Shown: positions 41,820 to 50,419 of the stretch, in pieces | Layout: every line of letters starts with the position of its first letter | How positions within the stretch are numbered: the first letter of the stretch is position 1 | NCBI GenBank assembly: GCA_019912395.1 | Contig: JAIOIH010000014.1 | Coordinates: forward strand, 204,800 to 268,799 | Origin: Flavobacteriales bacterium | GTDB taxonomy: Bacteria > Bacteroidota > Bacteroidia > Flavobacteriales_F > PHOS-HE28 | DNA length: 64,000 nucleotides | Direction: 5' to 3' | Notes under the pieces: model-generated | Databases searched by the model: none | Seen by the model: the letters and a program-made list of their open reading frames with translations, nothing else | Told to the model about the DNA's origin: nothing | Program-made: the position numbers and the translations under genes

Positions 41820-42947
41820 TCATCGCCCTTTCGCGGGAAAGGCCCGCTCGCGTAATCGAAGGAATGGGCGTTCGGTGACCTTTGAGGTAAGAAACCCGAC
41901 CAGGATCGAGCCTACGGCGAACAAAACAAATTCCACGAAGGTACCATGCATATGGGCACAACTCGTCAGCATTTCAACAATGAGCAATACCAACAAATGC
42001 CATAGGTATGTCGTGTAGGAGATCCCCCCGATCCATGCAGTAGGCACAACGAGCCACCGATGGACCGGATGCTCCTCATCCATAGGTATTGCGGTCACAG
42101 CCAAACCAACGGCAATGGCACCAGCGATGTATGCCCCGGTGAGACCGAAGGTCACCATCACGAAGGAGCCGAACGGGCTGAGAAGAATAGGGAGGAGCAT
42201 GAGCATCATGCAAGCGTAGAGCAAACTCCTCCTACGTCGAAAAAAAGCAATGAAGTCATCAGGCCTATAACGATGCCATGCTGCCAGCAACACGCCGGCC
42301 AGCAATGAGTCCATGCGAAGGTGGGTAGGAAAAAATTGCCCGTACATGGTAAATTCAGATCCGAGACTGGTCACGATCCTTAGCCCGAGGAAAGCCACAA
42401 ATAGCACCAGACAGATCCTTGTGAATGCCCGAAAGGTGAATCGCCGTTCACTCCCGATCATTATTAAGGCCGCAAAAACGAGCAATAAGTAAAAATGTTC
42501 CTCGACGGCGAGTGACCATGTATGCACCCATAATCCTTCGTGATAGTTCTGGAAGTAGAACACCTCTGCTATATAATTCATGATGGGATCACCCCGACCA
42601 GATACCGCCATGAGCACCGTGGTGGTGGTGATCAGCGCATAGAAGGACGGATAGATCTTGAAACCACGCCGGATCAGAAAATGGAATCCGCTGAATGCCC
42701 CTGTCCGCATATACTCATCGAAGACCAGTCCTGACACCAGGAACCCGCTCAGAACAAAGAACAAGTCCACCCCCAACCAACCAAAATCCTGAAGATAGCC
42801 GGTCGACCCATGATGCCTGCACAAGACGAGAAGTATGGCGATTCCCCGCAATACATCCACTAACTGCCAACGTCGTGCCCTAGGTTGAATTGTAGCGCCA
42901 TGAAGAGCACGGGTAGGACTTCTCACCTGTTGTTGCCTGCTGGCCAT
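41820..42947 (-). CDS. Acyltransferase family 3 membrane protein
   Basis: 375 residues with about ten membrane helices. The N-terminal QLVDVLRGIAILLVLCRHHG (about 28-47) contains the conserved R and H of AT3 proteins, and FGWLGVDLFFVLSGFLVSG (about 55-73) is the second hallmark. Such proteins O-acetylate or otherwise acylate surface glycans or lipids at the inner membrane. The long upstream extension of the frame is not supported; ATG 42947 is preferred. It ends 55 bases from the formyltransferase stop (convergent). Confidence 0.87.
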   Translation of the reverse strand: MASRQQQVRSPTRALHGATIQPRARRWQLVDVLRGIAILLVLCRHHGSTGYLQDFGWLGVDLFFVLSGFLVSGLVFDEYMRTGAFSGFHFLIRRGFKIYPSFYALITTTTVLMAVSGRGDPIMNYIAEVFYFQNYHEGLWVHTWSLAVEEHFYLLLVFAALIMIGSERRFTFRAFTRICLVLFVAFLGLRIVTSLGSEFTMYGQFFPTHLRMDSLLAGVLLAAWHRYRPDDFIAFFRRRRSLLYACMMLMLLPILLSPFGSFVMVTFGLTGAYIAGAIAVGLAVTAIPMDEEHPVHRWLVVPTAWIGGISYTTYLWHLLVLLIVEMLTSCAHMHGTFVEFVLFAVGSILVGFLTSKVTERPFLRLRERAFPAKGR

Positions 42948-43136
42948 CCTATCTCCGCACTGTTCGGGCAACTGCTCTAAATTGCCACGTGGTGAATGAA
43001 TAAACGCCTCCCATGGATCCGAGTAACGAGACTCATGGAGGTGGCCCCCTTCAGGGTGAAGTTCATGGCATCTTGATCGGTCGGCGCCTTGCCTTGAACA
43101 CCCATGCAATTGGGTAGTAAGGCGAGTTGACACATT

Positions 43137-44579
43137 CTATATTTGGTTTACCTCGTGCCGCTTTCCCTGCCCGGAGAGCAGCCCCGTGATCGCCAATGCG
43201 ATCAGGATCAACATCAACAGACGTACCGGTACAGTATATCGTGATTGGATCGTGAAAGGCAGATGGATGAAGGTGCTATAGGCCAAGTACAACAGGATCA
43301 ACCAGGTACTGCGGAAAGAGAGGACACGACGCAGATAGGCCAGAGGCACCAGGACGATGAACAGTAGAAATAATACCCCCGTGCTGATGGTAGCATACAG
43401 CATCTTCATTTTACCCATGAAGCCCGCGGACTGATACTCTCCCAACTGGATACCGATCACCCACAGGCGAACTGCGGAATAGCTCTTGAACGCAAGTGTG
43501 TACCACGGGTCGCTCCAATAATGTTCCACGGCCTTTTCCAACAGCAGTTTGTCCCGCATGATCGTATAGGCCGTATTATAGGTCGGTTCGGCATGGTGAA
43601 CACGGGGTCTGCCGTCCCACATGGCGGTGTCCTTGGAGGTCAGCAGCGGATCTATGCGGGCTTTGATATTCGACCACTCTTGCTCATACTCCCGGATGTT
43701 CGCCGGGATGGAATCCGGCGGTGTAAAATGGATCACCTCCTCAGCATTGAAATTCCTCAAATAGAACCGGTCGGTATATCCTGGCATTTTACCACTCCAA
43801 TAGCCGAGGTGCATGTAACTGCCTGCACCTTGCAAAGGCGTTACCTTGAACACCCCGTGATTCACCTTGTTCCAGATTCCAAAAGGCACAACCGTCAAGG
43901 CAAATACCACCAACATGAGCAATTGGTGCCGGACATTTGAGGCTCCTCGATCAATGACCCAGGAAAGGGTAACGTATGCCAACGGGAACAAAAGGAATAC
44001 CGGACGGCATTGGAACACGAAACCCAAGAGGAGACCGATGGCAATAGCAACCTTCCAGTTCCAATTCCGATGGCGCACCGCTAAGTATACGGCCAAGCCG
44101 ATGGCGGCCAACACGGGAATTTCAGCGTACAACTGCACGATGTAGAATGGTACGTTCACCAGGGGTAGGAGGAGAAGCAGGAAGAGGCTTCGGGTCGCTC
44201 TGTCACCACCCAACAGGTCGATCGTCCTCAAGGCCAACCAGAGGCCCAGGCCATACAGGATGAATTGCACCACCAACACCGCATGCCAATTACCAAAAAG
44301 CCAGAGGATAGCAGCGATGAACAGCGGATAGCCCGGCGTGCGGAACGTGTCCGGATAGCCCTCTCCAAGTTGCCACCACATGCTATACCTGCCATTCAGG
44401 ATCCCTTCGGCCAAGCCCAAGTAGCTCCACGTGTCCGACAGGATGATGGTGCGTGATGCCCACATCACAAAAAGCGTGACCACCACGTTCAGGATAAGCA
44501 GGGAAATGAATACCCTCCTCGATCCGAGGAGCTCCACCGCCCGTTCTTTCCATGTACTGTCGCCTCCCACCTTCCCCAT
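43137..44579 (-). CDS. GT-C type membrane glycosyltransferase (GT39/ArnT-like)
   Basis: 480 residues with about eleven membrane helices. The first periplasmic loop carries LSDTWSYLGLAEGIL (Asp about residue 48) and the RTPGYPLFIAA motif near residues 80-90, both typical of GT39/GT83 enzymes that use polyprenyl-phosphate sugars. It thus fits a late glycan-modifying step outside the membrane. A polyprenyl-phosphate GT2 gene sits divergently at 44694, a likely source of its donor. ATG 44579 is used. Confidence 0.83.
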   Translation of the reverse strand: MGKVGGDSTWKERAVELLGSRRVFISLLILNVVVTLFVMWASRTIILSDTWSYLGLAEGILNGRYSMWWQLGEGYPDTFRTPGYPLFIAAILWLFGNWHAVLVVQFILYGLGLWLALRTIDLLGGDRATRSLFLLLLLPLVNVPFYIVQLYAEIPVLAAIGLAVYLAVRHRNWNWKVAIAIGLLLGFVFQCRPVFLLFPLAYVTLSWVIDRGASNVRHQLLMLVVFALTVVPFGIWNKVNHGVFKVTPLQGAGSYMHLGYWSGKMPGYTDRFYLRNFNAEEVIHFTPPDSIPANIREYEQEWSNIKARIDPLLTSKDTAMWDGRPRVHHAEPTYNTAYTIMRDKLLLEKAVEHYWSDPWYTLAFKSYSAVRLWVIGIQLGEYQSAGFMGKMKMLYATISTGVLFLLFIVLVPLAYLRRVLSFRSTWLILLYLAYSTFIHLPFTIQSRYTVPVRLLMLILIALAITGLLSGQGKRHEVNQI

Positions 44580-44693
44580 GCTTCCCTGACATTAAAAAGA
44601 GAGGGCCAAGATAGAGGCAGGCTCTGCAAAGCCGGAAACCACCCCTGGTACAGCAGGAAGCGGACCGTGGTTACATTGCCGACCTTTCTGCTC

Positions 44694-45668
44694 ATGATAG
44701 AAAGTTCAGCTTCATCAAAGGCCCGGAAGGTCTGTATCGTGGTTCCCTGCTACAATGAAGAAGGGGTGATCGGTCACACTGTGGACGTCCTGATCAGGGA
44801 GCTCGAAAGAATGAACTCCCTGGGGCTGGTTTCTGCCGGTAGTTACATCTGTTGTGTGGATGATGGCAGCCGAGATGGCACTTGGCGCGAGATCCTTGGC
44901 TTGGCGGAAAGGACCGGAAGAGTCCAGGGGATAAAGCTTAGCGCGAACTTCGGCCATCCCAATGCACTCGTCGCCGGATTGTTCAGCAATCATCACAATG
45001 CGGACGTCCTTATTACCATAGATGCCGACCTGCAGGACGATGTTTCCGTATTAGCACGGATGATGGAGTATCATGGACAAGGCAAATTGGTGGTGTACGG
45101 CGTCCGCGTCGAGCGAAAGGTCGACCCCCTTCCCAAGCGTATTGCCGCCGCCATGTTCTATACGATGATGTCCGCGATGAACGGAAGAACGGTGCGTGGC
45201 CATGCCGATTTCCGCAGTGCGGATGCACGGGTGGTATCTGACCTGGAGCGGTTCGGGGAGGTCAATCTTTATCTGAGAGGAATCTTCCCTTTGATCGGCT
45301 ACCCATCGGCCCAAGTGAACTACGAACGACTCGAGCGCCATGCCGGCGAGTCAAAATACTCCTATGTAAAGCTAATGAGCTTGGCTTGGCAGGGCATCAC
45401 CTCGTTCACCACCACCCCGTTGAGGATCGTATTCTATACCGGGCTGGTCATGTTCCTGATCGCAGGAATGATCTCTCTTTGGGTGATATGGGCTGCCTTC
45501 AATGGTGATCCAATTCAAGGGTGGTCCAGCCTGGCCCTGCTGCTCACGACCTTCTCCGCCATCAACATGATCAGCCTCGGAATCATGGGTGAGTACATCG
45601 GGAAGATCTACAAGGAGGTAAAGCACCGCCCCCGCTATATCATCGAGACCACCACCCCGGATGGCTGA
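44694..45668 (+). CDS. Polyprenyl-phosphate glycosyltransferase (GT2, GtrB/DPM1-like)
   Basis: 324 residues: a GT-A domain with CIVVPCYNEEGVIGHTVD (about 14-31), CVDDGSRDGTWREI, ITIDADLQDD (about 106-115) and then two C-terminal membrane helices (about 235-300). This is the layout of GtrB and dolichol-phosphate mannosyltransferase relatives, which make polyprenyl-phosphate sugar. That donor is what GT-C enzymes such as the divergent neighbour use. A GTG at 44667 would extend it, but ATG 44694 is more likely. It overlaps the methyltransferase gene by eight bases. Confidence 0.9.
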   Translation: MIESSASSKARKVCIVVPCYNEEGVIGHTVDVLIRELERMNSLGLVSAGSYICCVDDGSRDGTWREILGLAERTGRVQGIKLSANFGHPNALVAGLFSNHHNADVLITIDADLQDDVSVLARMMEYHGQGKLVVYGVRVERKVDPLPKRIAAAMFYTMMSAMNGRTVRGHADFRSADARVVSDLERFGEVNLYLRGIFPLIGYPSAQVNYERLERHAGESKYSYVKLMSLAWQGITSFTTTPLRIVFYTGLVMFLIAGMISLWVIWAAFNGDPIQGWSSLALLLTTFSAINMISLGIMGEYIGKIYKEVKHRPRYIIETTTPDG

Positions 45669-46404
45669 ATCGGAAATCACCTCTTTCGACCAGGAACAGT
45701 TCGAAGCGATCTATCCCCAAGGTGTTGAACGGCATTACTGGAACAGATGCAGGATCGCGGTGATCACGGATAATTTGAGATCCATCAAGGATGCCGGCCC
45801 GATGCTCGAGGTGGGCTGTGGAAAGGGATTGGTGGTCTCCGCTCTGCGCCGGAACGGATTCGACATAACAGGAGTGGAACTGGCCGAGGTGGAGCCGTTG
45901 AAGGAGGTGGCCCCGTTCGTCCATGTGAACACTGATGCCTTGGACCTGGACCCAGGGATCCGCTCCGGGATACAAACCATCCTCTTGCTCGATGTGATCG
46001 AACATTTGGAGGACCCCGTCGCCTTCATGACCCGTCTTCGATCCGCCTTCCCAAAATTGCGCCGATTCGTTGTCACTGTTCCAGCCCGCCAGGAATTGTT
46101 CAGCAATTACGACCGATTCAATAGGCACTTCCGACGCTATGACATGCCCTTGTTGAGGCATCATGCTGAATCCAGCATGGGCAAGGTCCGAAGTGCCGGA
46201 TACTTCTATCACGCGCTGTACCCCGCTGCCTGGATCCAATTGCGCACGCACGGCGCGAGAAAGCTCAACTTCACCGTGCCCGCGCCAGGTGTACCAAGCT
46301 TCTTCCATCGGTTATTGGGCTACTTCTTCTTTTTGGAATACAAAGTCCTACCCTCCTCCTGGAGAGGCACCTCGATCATTGCCGTACTCGACCTTGACGT
46401 ATAG
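45661..46404 (+). CDS. Class I SAM-dependent methyltransferase
   Basis: 247 residues with MLEVGCGKGLVVSALRR (motif I, about 41-57), the GVELAEVEPLKEV post-I stretch and ILLLDVIEHLEDPVAFM (about 109-125). This is a UbiG/Methyltransf_11-like pattern. The C-terminal 60 residues are hydrophobic and aromatic and may associate with the membrane. It overlaps the GT2 gene by eight bases, so it may methylate a lipid-linked sugar. An acyltransferase gene follows after 19 bases. Confidence 0.85.
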   Translation: MAESEITSFDQEQFEAIYPQGVERHYWNRCRIAVITDNLRSIKDAGPMLEVGCGKGLVVSALRRNGFDITGVELAEVEPLKEVAPFVHVNTDALDLDPGIRSGIQTILLLDVIEHLEDPVAFMTRLRSAFPKLRRFVVTVPARQELFSNYDRFNRHFRRYDMPLLRHHAESSMGKVRSAGYFYHALYPAAWIQLRTHGARKLNFTVPAPGVPSFFHRLLGYFFFLEYKVLPSSWRGTSIIAVLDLDV

Positions 46405-46423
46405 TGAGGGTTGAACCAGTTCG

Positions 46424-47581
46424 ATGGAAATCGGAAGGCGGAAATACTTCGACGACCTGGACGCGTTGCGGTCCATTGCCTTCCTTGCAATTTTCATGCA
46501 TCATGGTTTTTTCACCACTGAACCTTCCGTGGTGGCCTCCTTTGCTTTCAAAGCGGTTGACGTGGTGACCAAACCGGCGTGGCTTGGTGTTCCGTTCTTC
46601 TTCTCCCTTAGTGGCTTCTTGATCACGTATTTGCTGCTCACGGAACAACAGCATCTCGGAAGGATAAGTGTCGGGAAGTTCTATGCCCGCCGAATTCTTC
46701 GGATCTGGCCTCTCTATTATGCGGTGGTGTGTTTCGGATTCTTCATTTTCCCGCTCCTGCGCGGATTGATCCTCCACGATCCATACGTCGAGAACGCAAC
46801 GCTGTGGAAGTACTTGGTATTCCTCGGGAACTTCGATATGATAGAAAAAGGACTCCCATATGGTGCCGGGCTGGGCGTGACCTGGTCCCTTTCCGTGGAA
46901 GAACAATTCTATCTCGTTTGGCCGATCCTGTTCATCCTTGTTCCAGTTATCCTTCGTGTTGCATTTGTCGTTCTGCTCTTTGCGCTGTCGCAGATCTTAA
47001 TGCAGGTTTGGGATCTTCCCTATACGCATACCTTGGGCAGCATGTCCGATCTGGCCATGGGCGCCTTGCTTGCGATCCTAAGCTTCGGAGAGAAACCCCT
47101 GTTCAAAAAGTTCACTGAGCTTCCCGGATCCGTGATCGCCGGGGTCTACGTTCTCGGGATCGCCCACCTGTATTCCTGGACGCTATATGATATTGGCAAC
47201 CGGGTATTCGTATCCTTCTTTATGGCCTTCGTGCTCTTTGACCAATGCTTTTGCAGGAACTCTCCATTGAAACTCCGTCGGTTCAAACTTCTGGGATACT
47301 GGGGGCGACTGACCTATGGATTGTATTTGCTGCACACGATCGGCAACTTCATCGTATCGAATGCCATCAAGCCGTTCAGGGCCCAGATCGACCATCCGCT
47401 GCTCATCGACATGGGAATTCAACCGGTTGCCTCACTGCTCCTCACCATGGGCATGGCCTATGTATCCTACTCCTATTATGAAAAGCCGTTCCTGAAGCTC
47501 AAAAGCAGATTCGCTACTACGGGCATCGCAAGGTCCGGGAATGCGACAACTTCGGCAGGACGACCTCCCATCTACCCATGA
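46424..47581 (+). CDS. Acyltransferase family 3 membrane protein
   Basis: 385 residues with about ten helices. DLDALRSIAFLAIFMHHGF (about 9-27) has the AT3 R and HH, and WLGVPFFFSLSGFLITYLL (about 47-65) is the second hallmark; WSLSVEEQFYLVWP (about 152-165) is the third. It probably adds an acyl group to a surface glycan. It is one of two AT3 genes in the region. Its 3' end overlaps the convergent rlmH stop by ten bases. Confidence 0.88.
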   Translation: MEIGRRKYFDDLDALRSIAFLAIFMHHGFFTTEPSVVASFAFKAVDVVTKPAWLGVPFFFSLSGFLITYLLLTEQQHLGRISVGKFYARRILRIWPLYYAVVCFGFFIFPLLRGLILHDPYVENATLWKYLVFLGNFDMIEKGLPYGAGLGVTWSLSVEEQFYLVWPILFILVPVILRVAFVVLLFALSQILMQVWDLPYTHTLGSMSDLAMGALLAILSFGEKPLFKKFTELPGSVIAGVYVLGIAHLYSWTLYDIGNRVFVSFFMAFVLFDQCFCRNSPLKLRRFKLLGYWGRLTYGLYLLHTIGNFIVSNAIKPFRAQIDHPLLIDMGIQPVASLLLTMGMAYVSYSYYEKPFLKLKSRFATTGIARSGNATTSAGRPPIYP

Positions 47582-48036
47582 TGATACCCCGTCCCCTTCA
47601 GAATGCTCAGCCCGCGATAGAGCTGCTCCGCAAAGAGCACGCGGATCAACTGGTGGGGGAAGACCATGGCTGAGATGGACAATACCAGGTCGGCGCGCTG
47701 GCGTACCTCCTCGGTCATTCCATGCGCGCCACCTATGACGAAGGCGATGTCGCGCACGCCTTGGTCGCGCCAATTGCCGAGGCGATGGGCGAAGGCGGGG
47801 CTGGTGAGCTGAATGCCGCGCTCATCCAGCACCACTACTTTTTCACCGGGCTTGAGGACGGCGAGGATACGCTCACTCTCCGTGCGCTGCTGCCAGGCGA
47901 CCTCCCCCCTGCCGGCATCGGGGAGCACCACCTCATCCACAGGTTCCATGCGGCGGACGCGCTCCAGATAATGCTGAAGGCCGTCAGCGACATGGCCACG
48001 CTCACTGCGCCCCACCACGATCAGGCGAAGGCGCAT
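47572..48036 (-). CDS. rlmH: 23S rRNA (pseudouridine1915-N3)-methyltransferase
   Basis: 154 residues of the SPOUT family. LDERGIQLTSPAFAHRL (about 70-86), FVIGGAHGM (about 98-106) and the C-terminal LSISAMVFPHQLIRVLFAEQLYRG and LKGTGYHH are diagnostic of RlmH (about 118-152). It methylates a pseudouridine that RluD makes, and rluD is in the same window. ATG 48036 is used; the longer upstream frame overlaps the DUF4783 gene. It converges on the acyltransferase gene with a ten-base overlap. Confidence 0.95.
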   Translation of the reverse strand: MRLRLIVVGRSERGHVADGLQHYLERVRRMEPVDEVVLPDAGRGEVAWQQRTESERILAVLKPGEKVVVLDERGIQLTSPAFAHRLGNWRDQGVRDIAFVIGGAHGMTEEVRQRADLVLSISAMVFPHQLIRVLFAEQLYRGLSILKGTGYHHG

Positions 48037-48109
48037 TCGACCACCGTTGTTCGTAACTCCTTTCCGTGCATGGGGCAAATGTGGCCCGTTCTTTGCAAAA
48101 TTGCTCCGC

Positions 48110-48523
48110 ATGCGACACTTCATCCTTAAAAGGACTTCCTTTTTTCTGGTCCTTCTGTTGGTCATGGGCGGGCTTCGGGCCCAAGGAGATGTGAAGGACC
48201 AAGTGGTCTCGGCCATCGGTTCGGGCAACGCGACCGCCTTGGCGAAGAACATGGTGGCCAATGTGGACATGACGCTGCCCTCGGCAAGCGATTACTACAG
48301 CAAGGCCCAAGCCGAACAGATCCTGCGGAAGTTCTTCGATGAACATCCACCCAAGGGCCTTTCCATCGTGCATGAAGGAACCAATCGCACTGGCGACAGT
48401 TACTACATTGGCAATCTGGCCACAGCGAAAGGTGATTTCCGGGTCACCTTCTTCCTGAAAAAGACGGGTGAGGCCTATCAAGTGAAACAGTTGAGAATAG
48501 AGGCTGGCAGAACGGACCGCTGA
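48110..48523 (+). CDS. Secreted DUF4783 protein
   Basis: 137 residues with a signal peptide (ILKRTSFFLVLLLVMGGLRAQ, cleavage about residue 24) and a single small alpha/beta domain: DVKDQVVSAIGSGNATALAK, then EQILRKFFDEHPPKGLSIVHEG. This matches DUF4783, an NTF2-like family usually next to nadC in Bacteroidota. Function unknown. It is coupled to nadC (TGATG) and divergent from rlmH. Confidence 0.87.
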   Translation: MRHFILKRTSFFLVLLLVMGGLRAQGDVKDQVVSAIGSGNATALAKNMVANVDMTLPSASDYYSKAQAEQILRKFFDEHPPKGLSIVHEGTNRTGDSYYIGNLATAKGDFRVTFFLKKTGEAYQVKQLRIEAGRTDR

Positions 48524-49368
48524 TGCTACCATTGGGAACGGAGGAGATCATTGACCGGGCCTTTGATGAGGATGTGGGCGATGGCGACCACACGTCCTTG
48601 GCCACCGTTCCGGGCACGGCAAAGGGTTCCGCGCATTTATTGGTAAAGGCGGACGGCATTCTGGCCGGTCTGGAGCTGGCCAAGGTCATCTGTGAGCGCA
48701 TCGACGAAGGGCTTCATTTGCGACCGCTGTTGCACGATGGTGCCCGGGTGAGCCCTGGCGACGTTGCGTTCACCATCAACGGCAGCTCCCGGAGCATCCT
48801 GCTGGTGGAGCGTGTGATGCTGAACTTCATGCAGCGCATGAGCGGCATTGCCACCCTTACGCGTGCCTTCGTGGACGCCTTGGAAGGAACGAAGTGCAGC
48901 GTGCTGGACACCCGCAAGACCACGCCCGGGTTGCGCGCGATCGAGAAGTGGGCCGTTCGCATCGGTGGCGGAACCAACCACCGCCTCGGTTTGTATGACA
49001 TGATGATGATCAAGGACAACCACGCGGATTTCGCGGGTGGGATCCCGCAGGCCATTACGCGGGCGATGGCCTATCAGCGTGAACACGGTCTCTCCATACC
49101 GATCGAGGTGGAGACCCGCAATCTCATCGAGGTGGGACAGGTCCTTTCCGTTGGAGGCGTTCATCGCATCATGCTGGACAATTTCGACCTCGACGATCTG
49201 CACGAGGCCGTTAGGCTGATCGGAGGCCGCTTCGAGACCGAGGCCAGCGGCGGTATTACCCTGGCCACCGCCCGTTCCCATGCCGCATGTGGCGTGGACT
49301 TCATCTCCGTGGGCGCGTTGACGCATTCGGCGGTCAGCCTGGACATGAGCCTGAAAGCCATGGGTTGA
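48523..49368 (+). CDS. nadC: Nicotinate-nucleotide diphosphorylase (carboxylating)
   Basis: 281 residues. It converts quinolinate and PRPP to nicotinate mononucleotide in de novo NAD synthesis. Visible are EDVGDGDHTS near residues 12-21, VLDTRKTTPGLRAIEKWAVR (about 127-146), GGGTNHRLGLYDMMMIKDNH and the late EASGGITLAT (about 243-252). It overlaps the upstream DUF4783 gene and the downstream YihY gene by one base each (TGATG). No other NAD genes are in the window. Confidence 0.95.
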   Translation: MLPLGTEEIIDRAFDEDVGDGDHTSLATVPGTAKGSAHLLVKADGILAGLELAKVICERIDEGLHLRPLLHDGARVSPGDVAFTINGSSRSILLVERVMLNFMQRMSGIATLTRAFVDALEGTKCSVLDTRKTTPGLRAIEKWAVRIGGGTNHRLGLYDMMMIKDNHADFAGGIPQAITRAMAYQREHGLSIPIEVETRNLIEVGQVLSVGGVHRIMLDNFDLDDLHEAVRLIGGRFETEASGGITLATARSHAACGVDFISVGALTHSAVSLDMSLKAMG

Positions 49369-50318
49369 TGGCCGGACCCCTGGTAAGAAAAATCCTGTAC
49401 TCGCGGACCAACCGAAGGGTGATCAAGTGGATGCAGCAGATCGTGCTTCCGGGTTTCGGGGGCTTCAGTATCTACCATATTTCGAGGTTCTTCTTCCATG
49501 CCCTCTTTCAAGGCAATCTGGTGAACCGCGCCGCCGCCATCGCCTTTCGCATATTCCTGGCGTTCTTCCCTGCCATCATCGTACTGCTCACGCTGATCCC
49601 GTTCATCCCCGTACCGGATTTCCAGGAGAAGCTCCTGGGGGCGTTCCGCAACATGCTCCCCGGCGAGGTCTATCACTTCATTGAGGGCCTGCTCCACGAC
49701 CTGGTGTTGCGCAAGCACAGTGCATTGCTCAGCCTCAGCTTCGTGTTCGGCCTCTTCCTGGCGAGCAATAGCGTGAATGCCGTGCTTCAGGGCTTCCAGC
49801 ACAGCACGTTCGTGACGGAATGGTACCAACCGTGGAAGCAACGTCTCATCAGCCTGCTCCTGATGTTCCTGCTGACCCTGCTCTCCGTAGTGGCCACGGC
49901 CGTGCTCACCATCAGTTCGTGGGGCCGGTCGCTGATCCATCAGGGTACCGATGGCTTCCACTGGCTGGAAAGCGTTGGGTTCGGCATTGTGCGCTGGGCA
50001 ACCTCGGTCATGTTGGTGCTGGTGGCCGTATCCCTGCTCTACCACGCGGGCACGCCCGGCAAGAAGAAATTCCAATTGGTGACACCCGGGGCCGTGCTCA
50101 CCATCATTCTCATTTTCGCCCTCTCCCGCGCCTTGGCCTTCGTCTTCACCAACGTTACCGACTACAATGCGCTTTACGGCTCCATCGGCGTGATCATCGC
50201 CGTGCAGTTGTGGCTCTACTTCAATATGATCGTGCTGCTGATCGGCTACGAGCTGAACACGAGCATTGACAAGGCCCGGCGCGAGCACAGCCGCGATCTG
50301 AGGCCCGTGAAGGCATGA
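49368..50318 (+). CDS. YihY/BrkB-family inner-membrane protein
   Basis: 316 residues with six membrane helices. The NRAAAIAFRIFLAFFPAII stretch (about 57-75), the TPGKKKFQLVTPGAVL segment (about 228-243) and the last helix IGVIIAVQLWLYFNMIVLLIG are typical of YihY/BrkB. The family has been called ribonuclease BN, but the sequence is a membrane protein of unclear role. It is coupled to nadC. Confidence 0.88.
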   Translation: MAGPLVRKILYSRTNRRVIKWMQQIVLPGFGGFSIYHISRFFFHALFQGNLVNRAAAIAFRIFLAFFPAIIVLLTLIPFIPVPDFQEKLLGAFRNMLPGEVYHFIEGLLHDLVLRKHSALLSLSFVFGLFLASNSVNAVLQGFQHSTFVTEWYQPWKQRLISLLLMFLLTLLSVVATAVLTISSWGRSLIHQGTDGFHWLESVGFGIVRWATSVMLVLVAVSLLYHAGTPGKKKFQLVTPGAVLTIILIFALSRALAFVFTNVTDYNALYGSIGVIIAVQLWLYFNMIVLLIGYELNTSIDKARREHSRDLRPVKA

Positions 50319-50419
50319 GGCTGCCCTTCGCAGGGAGGAATTGGGAGAATACCCGCCCCGATCGGATAATTTGCACCCGGACCCGGTCGGCGTTCATGTA
50401 CGACCGTCCCGGGAATGCC

